From assembly GCF_018502625.1 (NCBI RefSeq), contig NZ_CP075566.1:5893001-5957000 (forward strand): a DNA stretch of 64,000 nt. The letters run 5' to 3'. Positions within the stretch are counted from its first letter, which is position 1. The number at the start of each line of letters is the position of its first letter. Below the pieces are notes generated by a model. It ran no database searches. It was not told the DNA's origin and saw only the letters and a program-made list of their open reading frames with translations. The DNA is from Pseudomonas hormoni (GTDB taxonomy: Bacteria; Pseudomonadota; Gammaproteobacteria; Pseudomonadales; Pseudomonadaceae). Below, one piece after another: positions 9,087 through 17,924 of the stretch. The position numbers and the translations under genes are program-made.

Positions 9087-9905
9087 ATGTCGCGTCGTAT
9101 CTCCCCCGTCATACCCGGCTTCGGGCTGACGCTGGGCTACACCTTGGTGTACCTCAGCCTGATTGTGCTTATTCCACTGGCGGCGATGTTCGTGCATGCC
9201 GCTCAACTCACCTGGGATCAGTTCTGGGCGATCATCTCGGCGCCCCGCGTGCTGGCGGCGTTGAAGCTGAGTTTCGGCACCGCGCTCTATGCCGCGATCA
9301 TCAACGGCATCATCGGCACGCTGTTGGCCTGGGTGCTGGTGCGCTACACCTTCCCGGGTCGCAAAGTCATCGATGCGATGATCGATCTGCCCTTTGCATT
9401 GCCCACTGCCGTGGCCGGTATCGCGCTGACCGCGCTGTACACCCCGACCGGGCTGGTGGGGCAGTTCGCGGCGGACCTTGGCTTCAAGATCGCGTATACC
9501 CCCCTCGGCATCACGCTGGCGCTGACTTTTGTAACGCTTCCATTCGTAGTACGTACGGTACAGCCGGTATTGGCCGATATCCCCCGTGAAGTGGAAGAGG
9601 CGGCGGCGTGCCTCGGTGCAAAACCGTTGCAGGTTTTCCGCCATATCCTGGTGCCCGCGCTACTGCCCGCCTGGTTGACCGGTTTCGCGTTGGCCTTTGC
9701 CCGCGGGGTCGGCGAGTACGGCTCAGTGATTTTCATCGCCGGCAACATGCCGATGAAAACCGAGATCCTGCCGCTGCTGATCATGGTCAAACTCGACCAG
9801 TACGATTACACCGGCGCTACCTCCATTGGTGTACTGATGCTGGTGGTTTCCTTCGTCCTGTTGCTGCTGATCAACTTGCTGCAACGCCGCATCGAAACCC
9901 CATAA
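9087..9905 (+). CDS. cysT: Sulfate/thiosulfate ABC transporter permease CysT
   Basis: This 272-residue inner-membrane permease has about six hydrophobic helices. It carries the coupling loop [21 protein letters not shown] (about residues 170-190), which contacts the ATPase. It pairs with CysW to form the sulfate channel. The gene follows sbp after a hairpin and precedes cysW by 13 bases, with an AAGGAGG site at the junction. The name cysU is also used. Confidence 0.96.
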   Translation: MSRRISPVIPGFGLTLGYTLVYLSLIVLIPLAAMFVHAAQLTWDQFWAIISAPRVLAALKLSFGTALYAAIINGIIGTLLAWVLVRYTFPGRKVIDAMIDLPFALPTAVAGIALTALYTPTGLVGQFAADLGFKIAYTPLGITLALTFVTLPFVVRTVQPVLADIPREVEEAAACLGAKPLQVFRHILVPALLPAWLTGFALAFARGVGEYGSVIFIAGNMPMKTEILPLLIMVKLDQYDYTGATSIGVLMLVVSFVLLLLINLLQRRIETP

Positions 9906-9918
9906 GGAGGCGCGAACC

Positions 9919-10791
9919 ATGTCCCAATCGTCTATTGCGGCCGCCTCTTCGGCCAACGCTGCCCGCCGTGGCAGTGCGACTTCGCGGCGAATCCTGATCG
10001 GCCTGTGCTGGCTGGTCTTCATCCTGTTTTTGGTGTTGCCGCTGTTTATCGTCGTGTCCCAGGGTCTGAAAAACGGCTTGGGCGCGTTCTTCACCGCGAT
10101 CTTCGAACCGGACGCCTTGTCCGCATTGAAGCTCACGGTGATCGCCGTGCTGATTTCGGTGCCGCTGAACCTGGTGTTCGGTGTCAGCGCCGCGTGGTGC
10201 GTGAGCAAGTACTCGTTCCGTGGCAAGAGCATGCTGGTGACCCTGATCGACCTGCCGTTCTCGGTGTCGCCGGTGATCGCCGGTCTGGTCTACGTGCTGA
10301 TGTTCGGCGCGCAGGGTTTGTTCGGGCCGTGGCTGCAGGATCACGACATTCAGATCGTCTTCGCCCTGCCGGGCATCGTGCTGGCGACAATTTTCGTCAC
10401 CGTGCCGTTCGTGGCGCGCGAGCTGATCCCGTTGATGCAGGAACAAGGCACCCAGGAAGAAGAGGCCGCGCGTCTGCTCGGCGCCAATGGCTGGCAGATG
10501 TTCTGGCACGTCACCGTTCCCAATATCAAATGGGGCCTGATCTACGGCGTGGTGCTATGCACGGCGCGGGCGATGGGTGAGTTCGGTGCGGTGTCGGTGG
10601 TTTCCGGGCACATTCGCGGGGTGACCAACACCTTGCCGCTGCACGTCGAGATCCTCTACAACGAATACAACCACGTGGCCGCGTTCGCCGTGGCGAGCCT
10701 GTTGCTGATCCTGGCGCTCTTCATCCTGCTGCTCAAGCAGTGGAGCGAAAACCGTATTAACCGCCTGCGCGCCAGCGCCGCGGAGGAATAA
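9919..10791 (+). CDS. cysW: Sulfate ABC transporter permease CysW
   Basis: This is the second permease subunit, 290 residues. After a polar Ala/Ser-rich N-terminus come about six transmembrane helices. The EAA-type loop [21 protein letters not shown] lies near residues 180-200. The ribosome site AAGGAGGCG is just upstream. The stop is three bases before the cysA start, so translation is probably coupled. Confidence 0.96.
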   Translation: MSQSSIAAASSANAARRGSATSRRILIGLCWLVFILFLVLPLFIVVSQGLKNGLGAFFTAIFEPDALSALKLTVIAVLISVPLNLVFGVSAAWCVSKYSFRGKSMLVTLIDLPFSVSPVIAGLVYVLMFGAQGLFGPWLQDHDIQIVFALPGIVLATIFVTVPFVARELIPLMQEQGTQEEEAARLLGANGWQMFWHVTVPNIKWGLIYGVVLCTARAMGEFGAVSVVSGHIRGVTNTLPLHVEILYNEYNHVAAFAVASLLLILALFILLLKQWSENRINRLRASAAEE

Positions 10792-10794
10792 TTT

Positions 10795-11784
10795 ATGTCG
10801 ATCGAAGTGCGTAACGTCAGCAAGAATTTCAATGCGTTCAAGGCGCTCAATGACATCAGCCTGGACATTCAGAGCGGCGAACTCGTGGCGTTGCTCGGCC
10901 CGTCGGGTTGCGGCAAGACCACGCTGCTGCGGATCATCGCCGGGCTGGAAACCCCGGATAAGGGCAGCATCGTGTTCCATGGTGAAGACGTTTCCGGCCA
11001 CGATGTGCGTGATCGCAACGTCGGTTTCGTGTTCCAGCACTATGCGTTGTTCCGGCACATGACGGTGTTCGACAACGTCGCGTTCGGCCTGCGCATGAAA
11101 CCGAAAAACCAGCGCCCGAGCGAAAGCCAGATCGCCGTGAAAGTCCACGAACTGCTGAACATGGTGCAACTGGACTGGTTGTCGGATCGCTACCCGGAAC
11201 AACTCTCCGGTGGTCAACGTCAGCGTATCGCGCTGGCCCGTGCGTTGGCGGTAGAGCCGAAAGTCCTGCTGCTCGACGAACCTTTCGGCGCACTCGACGC
11301 CAAGGTCCGCAAAGAACTGCGCCGCTGGCTCGCGCGGCTGCACGAAGACATCAACCTGACCTCGGTGTTCGTGACCCACGACCAGGAAGAAGCGATGGAA
11401 GTCGCCGACCGTATCGTGGTGATGAACAAGGGCGTGATCGAGCAGATCGGTTCACCGGGCGACGTCTACGAAAACCCGGCCAGCGATTTCGTTTATCACT
11501 TCCTCGGCGATTCGAACCGTCTGCATCTGGGGGAGGACAACCACGTGCTGTTCCGTCCGCACGAAGTGTCGCTGTCGCGGCATGAGCTGGACGACCACCA
11601 CGCTGCCGAGGTGCGGGATATTCGTCCGCTGGGCGCGACGACGCGGGTGACGTTGAAGGTCGAAGGCCAGAGCGAGCTGATCGAAGCTGAAGTGGTGAAG
11701 GATCACGACAGCCTGATCGGGCTGGCGAAGGGCGAAACCTTGTTCTTCAAGCCGAAGGTCTGGCAGAAAGTCGCCAACATCTAA
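10795..11784 (+). CDS. cysA: Sulfate ABC transporter ATP-binding protein CysA
   Basis: This 329-residue ATPase powers sulfate import. Walker [10 protein letters not shown] is near residue 35, the signature LSGGQRQR near 136, Walker [13 protein letters not shown] near 155 and the switch histidine in VTHDQEEA near 190. A C-terminal extension beyond about residue 235 corresponds to the regulatory TOBE-type domain of CysA. GGAGG precedes the ATG. A REPIN follows 10 bases after the stop. Confidence 0.96.
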   Translation: MSIEVRNVSKNFNAFKALNDISLDIQSGELVALLGPSGCGKTTLLRIIAGLETPDKGSIVFHGEDVSGHDVRDRNVGFVFQHYALFRHMTVFDNVAFGLRMKPKNQRPSESQIAVKVHELLNMVQLDWLSDRYPEQLSGGQRQRIALARALAVEPKVLLLDEPFGALDAKVRKELRRWLARLHEDINLTSVFVTHDQEEAMEVADRIVVMNKGVIEQIGSPGDVYENPASDFVYHFLGDSNRLHLGEDNHVLFRPHEVSLSRHELDDHHAAEVRDIRPLGATTRVTLKVEGQSELIEAEVVKDHDSLIGLAKGETLFFKPKVWQKVANI

Positions 11785-11794
11785 AGCAAAAGCA

Positions 11795-11859
11795 TCGCGG
11801 GCAAGCCTCGCTCCTACAGGGTATTGCGTTCACCTGTAGGAGCGAGGCTTGCCCGCGAA
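11795..11859. repeat. REPIN, TAGGAGCGAGGCTTGCCCGC type
   Basis: A compact inverted pair (arms of about 25 bp, loop about 15 bases) between convergent genes. With GC-rich arms it may also act as a transcription barrier. Confidence 0.85.
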
Positions 11860-11865
11860 GGCGTC

Positions 11866-12384
11866 TTAAGCAGCAGCGCGATTCGGATTGACTCGCACCC
11901 CACCCACCCGCGCCTCGATCTGCTCTTTCAAATCCCGCCGCATCCCCAACAAAAACGCCAGCTCAACCACCACAAACAACGGCCCGACAATCAGCCCCGT
12001 CACATCATCGACAAACGCCGGCTTGCGTCCTTCGTAGTGATGCCCGACAAACTGAATCGCCCAACCGATCACAAACATCCCGATTCCGCTCGCCAGCCAC
12101 ACCAGCGTGCTTTGCTGTGCCAGCACTTGACCCGCCCAGATGCACAGACCGAGCAACACCGCCATCAACACCCCGAGGCGCAATTCCAGGCGCAGGTAGA
12201 ACCAGGCCGACGCCAGCGCCACCAGCACCGCCGGCGAAAGCCAGCCTCCGGCCCATTGTGGACGGGACAGCAACACCGCCACGGCCACGACAATCAGCGG
12301 AATACCGATAAAGTGGCTGGCAATATTGCGCGGGTCTCGGTGGTAGGCGGCGTATTGACTGAGATGGTCAACGAGGCTTTTCAT
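11866..12384 (-). CDS. DUF962/Mpo1-like membrane protein
   Basis: The 172-residue protein has four or so hydrophobic helices and the DUF962 conserved pieces YHRDPRNIASHFIGIP near the N-terminus and IQFVGHHYEGRKPAFVDD near residue 110. The yeast family member Mpo1 is an Fe-dependent dioxygenase acting on 2-hydroxy fatty acids. A similar activity in bacteria is possible but not established here. The start at 12384 is set by a strong AGGAGG site eight bases upstream; an upstream in-frame codon at 12414 lacks one. It is divergent from the Crp/Fnr-type gene with 84 bases between them. Confidence 0.85.
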   Translation of the reverse strand: MKSLVDHLSQYAAYHRDPRNIASHFIGIPLIVVAVAVLLSRPQWAGGWLSPAVLVALASAWFYLRLELRLGVLMAVLLGLCIWAGQVLAQQSTLVWLASGIGMFVIGWAIQFVGHHYEGRKPAFVDDVTGLIVGPLFVVVELAFLLGMRRDLKEQIEARVGGVRVNPNRAAA

Positions 12385-12468
12385 TGTTATTCCTCCTGTA
12401 GGGTGATTGATCATGCCCCGGGTTCACCTCTCGCTCTGTCAGCCAGGCGACAATCTCCAGGAGTTTTG

Positions 12469-13155
12469 ATGGACATGCAGGTTTGGCGTTCGCGTCTGAT
12501 GACGGGGCAATGGTTCAGCCATTTACCTGCTCCCTTACAGAATAGTCTGCTGGCCGCGGCCAAGGTGCGACGCCTGTCATCGGGGCAGCGGCTGTTCCAG
12601 CGCGGTGATCCGCCGTGTGGCCTGTACGCCGTGATCGAAGGTGCGGTGCGCATCGGCGCGGTGAGCGAGCAAGGCAAGGAGGCGTTGCTGAGCCTGGTGG
12701 AATCGCCGCACTGGTTCGGTGAAATCTGTCTGTTCGACGGCCAGCCGCGCACCCACGATGCGTTCGGTCTGGGCCAGTGCATCCTGTTGCACATCCCGCA
12801 AACGGCGCTGTTGGCCTTGCTGGATGAGCAACCGGTGTACTGGCGGCAACTGGCATTGCTGATGAGCCAGAAACTGCGCCTGACCTTCATCAACCTCGAA
12901 CAGCTGAGCCTGATGCCTGCGCCTGCGCGGTTGGCGCATCGCCTGCTGATGATCGCCAAGGGTTACGGCGAAATCGACCCGCCGCGACGGGTGTTGCAAC
13001 TGCCGCAGGAACAACTGGCTTCAATGTTGTCGCTGTCACGCCAGACCACCAATCAGCTCCTCAAGGAGTTACAAGGCCAGGGGATTCTGAATCTGAAGTA
13101 CGGCGAGATCGAAATTCTGGATGCCGAGCGATTGCGGGCGTTGGCGATTTTTTGA
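12469..13155 (+). CDS. Crp/Fnr-family transcriptional regulator
   Basis: The 228-residue protein has an N-terminal cyclic-nucleotide-binding fold (about residues 20-130; GQRLFQRGDPPCGLYAVIEG and WFGEICLFDG). A C-terminal winged helix-turn-helix follows (about 150-220; LPQEQLASMLSLSRQTTNQLL). It lacks the N-terminal cysteine cluster of FNR, so iron-sulfur sensing is unlikely. CCAGGAG lies five bases before the ATG at 12469. The ligand is unknown. It is transcribed toward the receiver-only gene at 13226, 70 bases downstream, and may share its message. Confidence 0.88.
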   Translation: MDMQVWRSRLMTGQWFSHLPAPLQNSLLAAAKVRRLSSGQRLFQRGDPPCGLYAVIEGAVRIGAVSEQGKEALLSLVESPHWFGEICLFDGQPRTHDAFGLGQCILLHIPQTALLALLDEQPVYWRQLALLMSQKLRLTFINLEQLSLMPAPARLAHRLLMIAKGYGEIDPPRRVLQLPQEQLASMLSLSRQTTNQLLKELQGQGILNLKYGEIEILDAERLRALAIF

Positions 13156-13225
13156 AACACAGCGTTATAGGTGGGCTTTGTCTGCGAAGGCGCTTAGCCT
13201 GTGACGACGATAATCGAGGTGTGCC

Positions 13226-13591
13226 ATGCGTGTGCTGTTAGTGGAAGACGAACCGGAGACCGCCAAACTCCTGGCCAAAGGCCTGAGCGAGGCGAGTTAC
13301 TCGGTGGATGTGGCGCTCAATGGCATGGACGGCCGCCGCTTCATCGAGTCCGGCGAATATGAGCTGATCATTCTTGACGTCATGCTGCCGGGGCTCAACG
13401 GCTGGCAGTTGCAGCAACAGATCCGCAAGCTCGGTGAGACGCCGGTGCTGTTTCTCACCACCATGGATGGTATCGAGGATCGCTTGCGCGGGTTGGAGTT
13501 GCATGAGGATGATTATTTGCTCAAGCCGTTTGCCGTGAGCGAGCTGGTGGCGCGGGTGCGCAAGTTGTTGCGGCGGGATCGGGGGCGTTAG
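13226..13591 (+). CDS. Receiver-only response regulator, possibly truncated
   Basis: The 121-residue protein is a complete CheY-like receiver: acidic pair EDE near residue 8, phospho-acceptor aspartate in LIILDVMLPGLNG, threonine in FLTTMDG, and lysine in YLLKPF. The sequence resembles receivers of the OmpR/PhoB class (CopR-like), but the protein stops right after VRKLLRRDRGR, where a DNA-binding domain would normally begin. The usual GADDYL is LHEDDYL. The next recognisable element is a REPIN 28 bases on. It could be a phospho-relay protein or a remnant of a larger regulator. No kinase gene is adjacent. Confidence 0.8.
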   Translation: MRVLLVEDEPETAKLLAKGLSEASYSVDVALNGMDGRRFIESGEYELIILDVMLPGLNGWQLQQQIRKLGETPVLFLTTMDGIEDRLRGLELHEDDYLLKPFAVSELVARVRKLLRRDRGR

Positions 13592-13619
13592 GGATTACTG
13601 CGGTGTCTGGCCTGGCCTC

Positions 13620-13712
13620 TTCGCGGGCAAGCCTCGCTCCTACAGGTTTTTCGATTGGCCGCGATATTGTGATCCACATAGAACCACTGTAGGAGCGAAG
13701 CTTGCCCGCGAT
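13620..13712. repeat. REPIN, TAGGAGCGA(A/G)GCTTGCCCGC type
   Basis: Inverted copies lie 40 bases apart; the two arms differ at one position (GAGGC versus GAAGC). It lies between the receiver gene and the convergent AraC-type gene. Confidence 0.85.
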
Positions 13713-13746
13713 GGGGCCGGTCCAGGCAGACACCTTCAGGATCCTG

Positions 13747-14751
13747 TCACCGCAACCCATCCCGAAACTGCCCCGGCGTCATCCCCGTCCAGCGCTTGAA
13801 CGCGCGGCTGAAGCTGCTGGTGTCGGCAAACCCCAGCAAATAACTGATCTCGCTCAACGAGCATTGCGGGTCGCGCAGATGCAGCAGTGCCAGGTTTTCG
13901 CGGCTTTCATTGAGCAGCGTGTCGAACCGGTAACCCTCGTCTGCCAGATGCCGTTGCAGGCTGCGCAGGCTCAGGTGCAAGGTCTTGGCGATGTGTTCGG
14001 CGCTGGGCTCGCCTTCGGGCAGTTGTTCTTCAATGGCGTCGCGAACCTTGCGTTCCCAGGTCAGGGGTTTGAGTTGCGCCAGCGTGCGTTTGAGCACGGT
14101 TTCGTTGTGTTCCGCCAGTTCCGGATTGGCGTCGTCCAGGTGGCTGTCGAAATCCACCAGAGAAAATTCCAGCCGGTCTTCAACCGCCGAAAAGTACACC
14201 GGAGCGCGGAAGACTTTGTGCCATTGATGCGCGTCGGCCGGTTCCGGGCGGCGCAGGTACACCGCCAGCGGTGCATAGTCTCGGCCAAGGCGATTGCGGC
14301 AGGTGCGCACGTAAATGGCGGCGAAGGCGTCGATGGCTTCGAATGCCGGCGCCGGGTTGCCTGGCGGGATTTTCAGGCGGAAGTGGTAACGATCTTCGGC
14401 GCGGCTCAATTCAAGCTCCAGGGCATCGCTGACCACCTGGTGATACCGCACGATGCGCTCGAACACTTCCCGCAAGCTGCCGCTGGCCACCAGGGCATAA
14501 CCGAGCGCGTGAAACGTGGTCGGGCTGACGAACCGCGAGACGCGCAAGCCGATCGCCGGATCGCCACTGACCTGCACGGCGATTTCCCACAGGCGCGTGG
14601 TGCCGGACAACGGGTAACGGGCGTTCGGGTCGTCCATCAATTGCGGGTCGAGCCCCGCCTGGTGACACAGGGCGGTGCTGTCGAGGCCCAGCGCATCGAG
14701 TTGCTTGCGCAGGGCGCGGGTCCAGCTGGCGAGGGAGGTCGGTTCAGTCAT
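13747..14751 (-). CDS. AraC-family transcriptional regulator
   Basis: The 334-residue protein has an N-terminal AraC-type ligand-binding domain of the Arabinose_bd class (about residues 20-205). A C-terminal double helix-turn-helix (about 235-330) includes LHLSLRSLQRHLADEG and FADTSSFSRAFKRWTGMTPG. It is divergent from the desaturase at 14852 with 100 bases between the starts, so it most likely controls that gene. The inducer is unknown; by context it may be a fatty-acid-like compound. Confidence 0.9.
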   Translation of the reverse strand: MTEPTSLASWTRALRKQLDALGLDSTALCHQAGLDPQLMDDPNARYPLSGTTRLWEIAVQVSGDPAIGLRVSRFVSPTTFHALGYALVASGSLREVFERIVRYHQVVSDALELELSRAEDRYHFRLKIPPGNPAPAFEAIDAFAAIYVRTCRNRLGRDYAPLAVYLRRPEPADAHQWHKVFRAPVYFSAVEDRLEFSLVDFDSHLDDANPELAEHNETVLKRTLAQLKPLTWERKVRDAIEEQLPEGEPSAEHIAKTLHLSLRSLQRHLADEGYRFDTLLNESRENLALLHLRDPQCSLSEISYLLGFADTSSFSRAFKRWTGMTPGQFRDGLR

Positions 14752-14851
14752 GCTGATTGGCGCTTCCGGTCAACAGGTTGGCGTCCACGGCTACCGCGTT
14801 GTGAGGGTTCACAAGGCAGGATGCGAACATCAATAACCAGAGGATGGAAGC

Positions 14852-15925
14852 ATGGAAGGTACTTCTGCAAGTCCCCAGCGACTGAATGCAGCCCAACGAT
14901 CTGCGCATATTCGCGAAGTGGTGCTGGCCAAAGGGGTCGAACTGCGCAAGCGTTACCCGATTCTCAACCATCAGGACGCCTTGGGTGCGGGCATCCTGGC
15001 CTTCGCCCTGGCCGGAATGATTGGCTCTGCGGCGCTCTACCTCACCGGGTACATGGCCTGGTGGGTGTGCCTGCTGCTCAACGCGTTCTTTGCCTCGTTG
15101 ACCCACGAGCTGGAGCACGACCTGATTCATAGCATGTACTTTCGTAAACAGCGGGTGCCGCACAACCTGATGATGGGCCTGGTGTGGCTGGCGCGGCCGA
15201 GCACGATCAACCCGTGGATTCGTCGGCATCTGCACCTCAACCATCACAAGGTCTCCGGCACGGAAACCGACATGGAAGAACGGGCGATCACCAACGGCGA
15301 GCCCTGGGGTTTTGCGCGGCTGTTGATGGTCGGCGATAACGTGATGTCGGCGTTCATCCGCATGCTGCGGGCCAAGACCTGGGAACACAAGTTCAGCATC
15401 ATCAAGCGCGCATTGAAGGTGTATGCGCCACTCGCGCTGGTGCATTGGGGCGCGTGGTACGTGTTTCTTGGCTTCCACGCCGCCAACGGCATTGCGCATC
15501 TGATCGGGGCACCGATTGAATGGTCGGCGACCACGCTCTCGGTGATGCAGGTAATCGACATTGCGGCGGTGGTGATCATCGGCCCGAACGTGTTGCGTAC
15601 GTTCTGCCTGCACTTTGTCAGCTCCAACATGCACTACTACGGCGACGTGGAGCCGGGCAACGTCATGCAACAGACACAAGTGTTGAACGCTTGGTGGCTG
15701 TGGCCGTTGCAGGCGTTCTGCTTCAACTTCGGCAGCACCCACGGCATTCATCACTTTGTGGTGAAGGAGCCGTTTTACATCCGCCAGATGACGGCACCGG
15801 TGGCGCATAGGGTGATGCGCGAGATGGGCGTGCGCTTCAACGATATCGGTACGTTTGCGCGGGCAAACCGCTTTGTCCGCAAGGAAACCGTCGAACCGCA
15901 GGAAGTGCGTGCGGCTCGGGCTTGA
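14852..15925 (+). CDS. Fatty acid desaturase family protein
   Basis: This 357-residue membrane di-iron protein has histidine motifs HELEHD near residue 90, HLHLNHH near 130 and HGIHH near 300, set among about four hydrophobic helices. It belongs to the same superfamily as desA at 4167 but is not closely similar, so the two probably act on different substrates. The ATG follows AGAGGATGGAAGC. Its expression is likely controlled by the divergent AraC-type regulator. The precise reaction (acyl desaturation or hydroxylation) cannot be decided from sequence. Confidence 0.85.
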   Translation: MEGTSASPQRLNAAQRSAHIREVVLAKGVELRKRYPILNHQDALGAGILAFALAGMIGSAALYLTGYMAWWVCLLLNAFFASLTHELEHDLIHSMYFRKQRVPHNLMMGLVWLARPSTINPWIRRHLHLNHHKVSGTETDMEERAITNGEPWGFARLLMVGDNVMSAFIRMLRAKTWEHKFSIIKRALKVYAPLALVHWGAWYVFLGFHAANGIAHLIGAPIEWSATTLSVMQVIDIAAVVIIGPNVLRTFCLHFVSSNMHYYGDVEPGNVMQQTQVLNAWWLWPLQAFCFNFGSTHGIHHFVVKEPFYIRQMTAPVAHRVMREMGVRFNDIGTFARANRFVRKETVEPQEVRAARA

Positions 15926-15978
15926 TCGATGCTTCCGGAAACTCAAACGCTGGTCATCAATTTGACCCAAAGGGACGT

Positions 15979-15995
15979 TAAGTTGTGACTTAGGG
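15979..15995 (+). promoter_or_regulatory. TTAAG-N6-CTTAG palindrome, possible operator
   Basis: TTAAG and CTTAG are separated by six bases, within an AT-rich stretch after the desaturase. The TAAG-N6-CTTA core resembles the GacA upstream activating sequence, but the outer TG/CA bases do not match. The stretch from about 15960 to 16095 has no plausible gene. Confidence 0.25.
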
Positions 15996-16095
15996 AGTGA
16001 TTGGCATATGTGATTTAGGCCTAATAACGTAATTAAATATTCCTTTATTAGATAACCGTTTCCGCCAATCATTGCGCTACAGATTTTGAGTTTCC

Positions 16096-16131
16096 GGGGC
16101 CGTCTCCTTGGCAGGGTGCGGCCCCTTTTTT
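16096..16131 (+). terminator. Rho-independent terminator 170 bases past the desaturase
   Basis: The arms GGGGCCG and CGGCCCC have a 16-base loop and are followed by six T. The distance from the stop codon leaves room for a long 3' UTR or a separate short RNA. Confidence 0.85.
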
Positions 16132-16158
16132 ATTCCTCAGGCAAAACACAAACCCTTT

Positions 16159-16246
16159 GTGGGAGCTAGCCTGCTAGCGAATGCGGCGGATCAGACGGCA
16201 TTGATGCTGACTGATAGTCCGCTTTCGCTAGCAGGCTAGCTCCCAC
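16159..16246. repeat. REPIN, GTGGGAGCTAGCCTGCTAGC type
   Basis: Nearly perfect inverted arms centred on GCTAGCCTGCTAGCGAA with about a 40-base spacer; the only copy of this subtype in the window. Confidence 0.85.
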
Positions 16247-16298
16247 ATGGATCGTGTCTCATATTCGATGTAGATCTTAATAAATAGCTTCTTATTCC

Positions 16299-16327
16299 TT
16301 AACGAATATAACTCTCCTCCCTATACT
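16299..16327 (+). promoter_or_regulatory. Putative promoter of the hydrolase gene
   Basis: TTAACG and TATACT are 17 bases apart, consistent with a sigma-70 promoter. GAATAT (16304) followed after ten bases by CCTATAC repeats the arrangement found upstream of tcyJ. Together with the AT-rich flank this suggests sulfur-starvation control. Confidence 0.45.
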
Positions 16328-16362
16328 CGACCGGGAACAGACACGCAGCAGGAGAGTTCCCC

Positions 16363-16944
16363 ATGCGCAACGAATCAATTCGCTACCTGATTGTGCCGGG
16401 CTGGCAAGGATCGCCAGAAGATCATTGGCAAAGCCACTGGCAGAACAGCCTGCCGAACAGCGCGCGGGTGGAGCAGGCCGACTGGCTGACGCCGCGTCGT
16501 GAAGACTGGGTCGCGGCGCTGGCCGAGGCGATTGCCGCCGACAGCACGCCGGTGATCCTGATTGCCCATAGCCTGGGTTGCATCACGGTCGCGCATTGGG
16601 CGGCCACTGCACCGCTGAATTTTCTGCGTCAGGTGCGCGGCGCCTTGCTGGTCGCGCCGGCAGACGTCGAGCGCCCGGCCTGCGCGCCGGCGCTGCGCAA
16701 CTTCGCACCGATCCCGACCCACCTTTTGCCGTTTCCGAGCCAGGTCGTCAGCTCCGACAACGACAATGCCGTCAGCGCACCGCGTGCCCTGGAACTGGCC
16801 CGTAACTGGGGCGCCGAGGCGGGGATTCTGTCGGGTGCCGGGCACATCAACGTGAAGTCCGGTCACCAGCGTTGGGAGCAGGGTTTTGCTTATCTGTATC
16901 GCCTGCAAAACCGCATGGAACATCACGCCCTGCGCCGCGCTTGA
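16363..16944 (+). CDS. RBBP9/YdeN-type serine alpha/beta hydrolase
   Basis: The 193-residue protein fits the small RBBP9-like hydrolase family. The nucleophile lies in IAHSLGC (about residue 70), the likely acid in SSDNDN (about 128) and the histidine in GAGHIN (about 163). The early motif VPGWQGSPEDHW is typical of the family. No signal peptide is present, so it is cytoplasmic. GGAGAG lies eight bases before the ATG. It is followed after 59 bases by the sigma-54 activator-like gene, and the two are probably cotranscribed. Its natural substrate is not known. Confidence 0.88.
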   Translation: MRNESIRYLIVPGWQGSPEDHWQSHWQNSLPNSARVEQADWLTPRREDWVAALAEAIAADSTPVILIAHSLGCITVAHWAATAPLNFLRQVRGALLVAPADVERPACAPALRNFAPIPTHLLPFPSQVVSSDNDNAVSAPRALELARNWGAEAGILSGAGHINVKSGHQRWEQGFAYLYRLQNRMEHHALRRA

Positions 16945-17003
16945 GTATTTTCTTTTTTTAAAAACGGCCCCCGCCTCCCGGCGGTTTTGGCCGGGAGCCT
17001 GCC

Positions 17004-17924
17004 ATGAGTTTTGAAGCCTTCGGTCAGCCGCTGCTGACCTTTCCCGACGCAGAAAAAAGTCCACTGAGCATCCGCGCCAAGGCGCTGGTGTTCGTTGATC
17101 CGCGCTCGCGGCAATTGCGCGAGGAGCTGGAGCAACTGGCGCCGCGTTCGATTTCCGTATTGATCCGTGGTGAAACCGGTAGCGGTAAAGAGTTGTTGGC
17201 GCGGCACATCCATCGCGCCAGTGATCGCGGTGGGTTATTCGTCTCGGTCAATTGCGGCGCGATCAGCCCGACCTACGCCGACGCCGAATTGTTCGGCTAT
17301 GCGGCCGGCAGTTACAGCGGTTCGGCAAGCAGTCGCGCCGGCTGGTTCGGCTCGGCCAATGGCGGCACGCTGTATCTGGACGAGATCGGCGACCTGCCGT
17401 TGCCGATTCAGATCAAGTTGCTCGCCGCATTGGAAAACCATGAAGTCACCCGCGTCGGTGCGCCTCAACCGAGCCCGGTGGACGTGCGTCTTGTGGCTGC
17501 AACCAGCATTGACCTGGCGCAAGCCGTGGCCGCCGGTAAATTCCATGAGCGGCTTTATCACTACCTCAGCGAGGGGCAGTTGGAACTGCCGGCGTTGCGT
17601 GAGCGAGTGGGCGATATCCTGTCTTTGTCCGAGTACTTTCTGGGCATCTACAGCCAGCGACTCGATTTGCCAGTGCCGCTGATCAGCGAAGCGGCTCAAC
17701 AGTTGTTAGAGGCGCATAGCTGGCCCGGCAACACCCGAGAGCTGGAGAACGTCATTCACTTTGCGCTGCTGGTGAGCACCGGGGACGAGATCTTGCCGGA
17801 GCATTTGAATCTGCCTGCGCCACTGGTGCAGATCGAGCAGCAACTGAAGCAAATCCTCAGCAGCGGATCTGCCGCCGAAAAGGACGCCCTGAAGAAACTT
17901 CTCAAAAACGCTGCGCTTCTGTAG
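17004..17924 (+). CDS. Degenerate sigma-54 activator-like AAA+ protein (SfnR-like)
   Basis: The 306-residue protein is mostly one AAA+ domain of the sigma-54 activator type: Walker A GETGSGKE near residue 55, Walker B GGTLYLDEIGDLP near 120 and WPGNTRELENV near 240. Overall it resembles SfnR-class regulators of sulfone use. Three features are abnormal. The sigma-54-contacting GAFTGA loop reads GSYSGS. The segment usually FREDLYYRL, with both candidate arginine fingers, reads FHERLYHYL. The C-terminus ends at LLKNAALL without a Fis-type helix-turn-helix, and the stop codon lies within a REP fragment. It may be inactive, or act by binding a partner. Confidence 0.85.
   Translation: MSFEAFGQPLLTFPDAEKSPLSIRAKALVFVDPRSRQLREELEQLAPRSISVLIRGETGSGKELLARHIHRASDRGGLFVSVNCGAISPTYADAELFGYAAGSYSGSASSRAGWFGSANGGTLYLDEIGDLPLPIQIKLLAALENHEVTRVGAPQPSPVDVRLVAATSIDLAQAVAAGKFHERLYHYLSEGQLELPALRERVGDILSLSEYFLGIYSQRLDLPVPLISEAAQQLLEAHSWPGNTRELENVIHFALLVSTGDEILPEHLNLPAPLVQIEQQLKQILSSGSAAEKDALKKLLKNAALL

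Noticed and set aside
11824..12468. N-terminal extension of the Crp/Fnr-like protein
   Set aside because: This stretch is antisense to the DUF962 gene and REP sequence; CCAGGAG sets the start at 12469.
15979..16131. RsmX/Y/Z-type RNA suggested by the TAAG-N6-CTTA motif
   Set aside because: The following transcript would have no exposed GGA repeats, and the outer bases of the palindrome do not match the GacA consensus.
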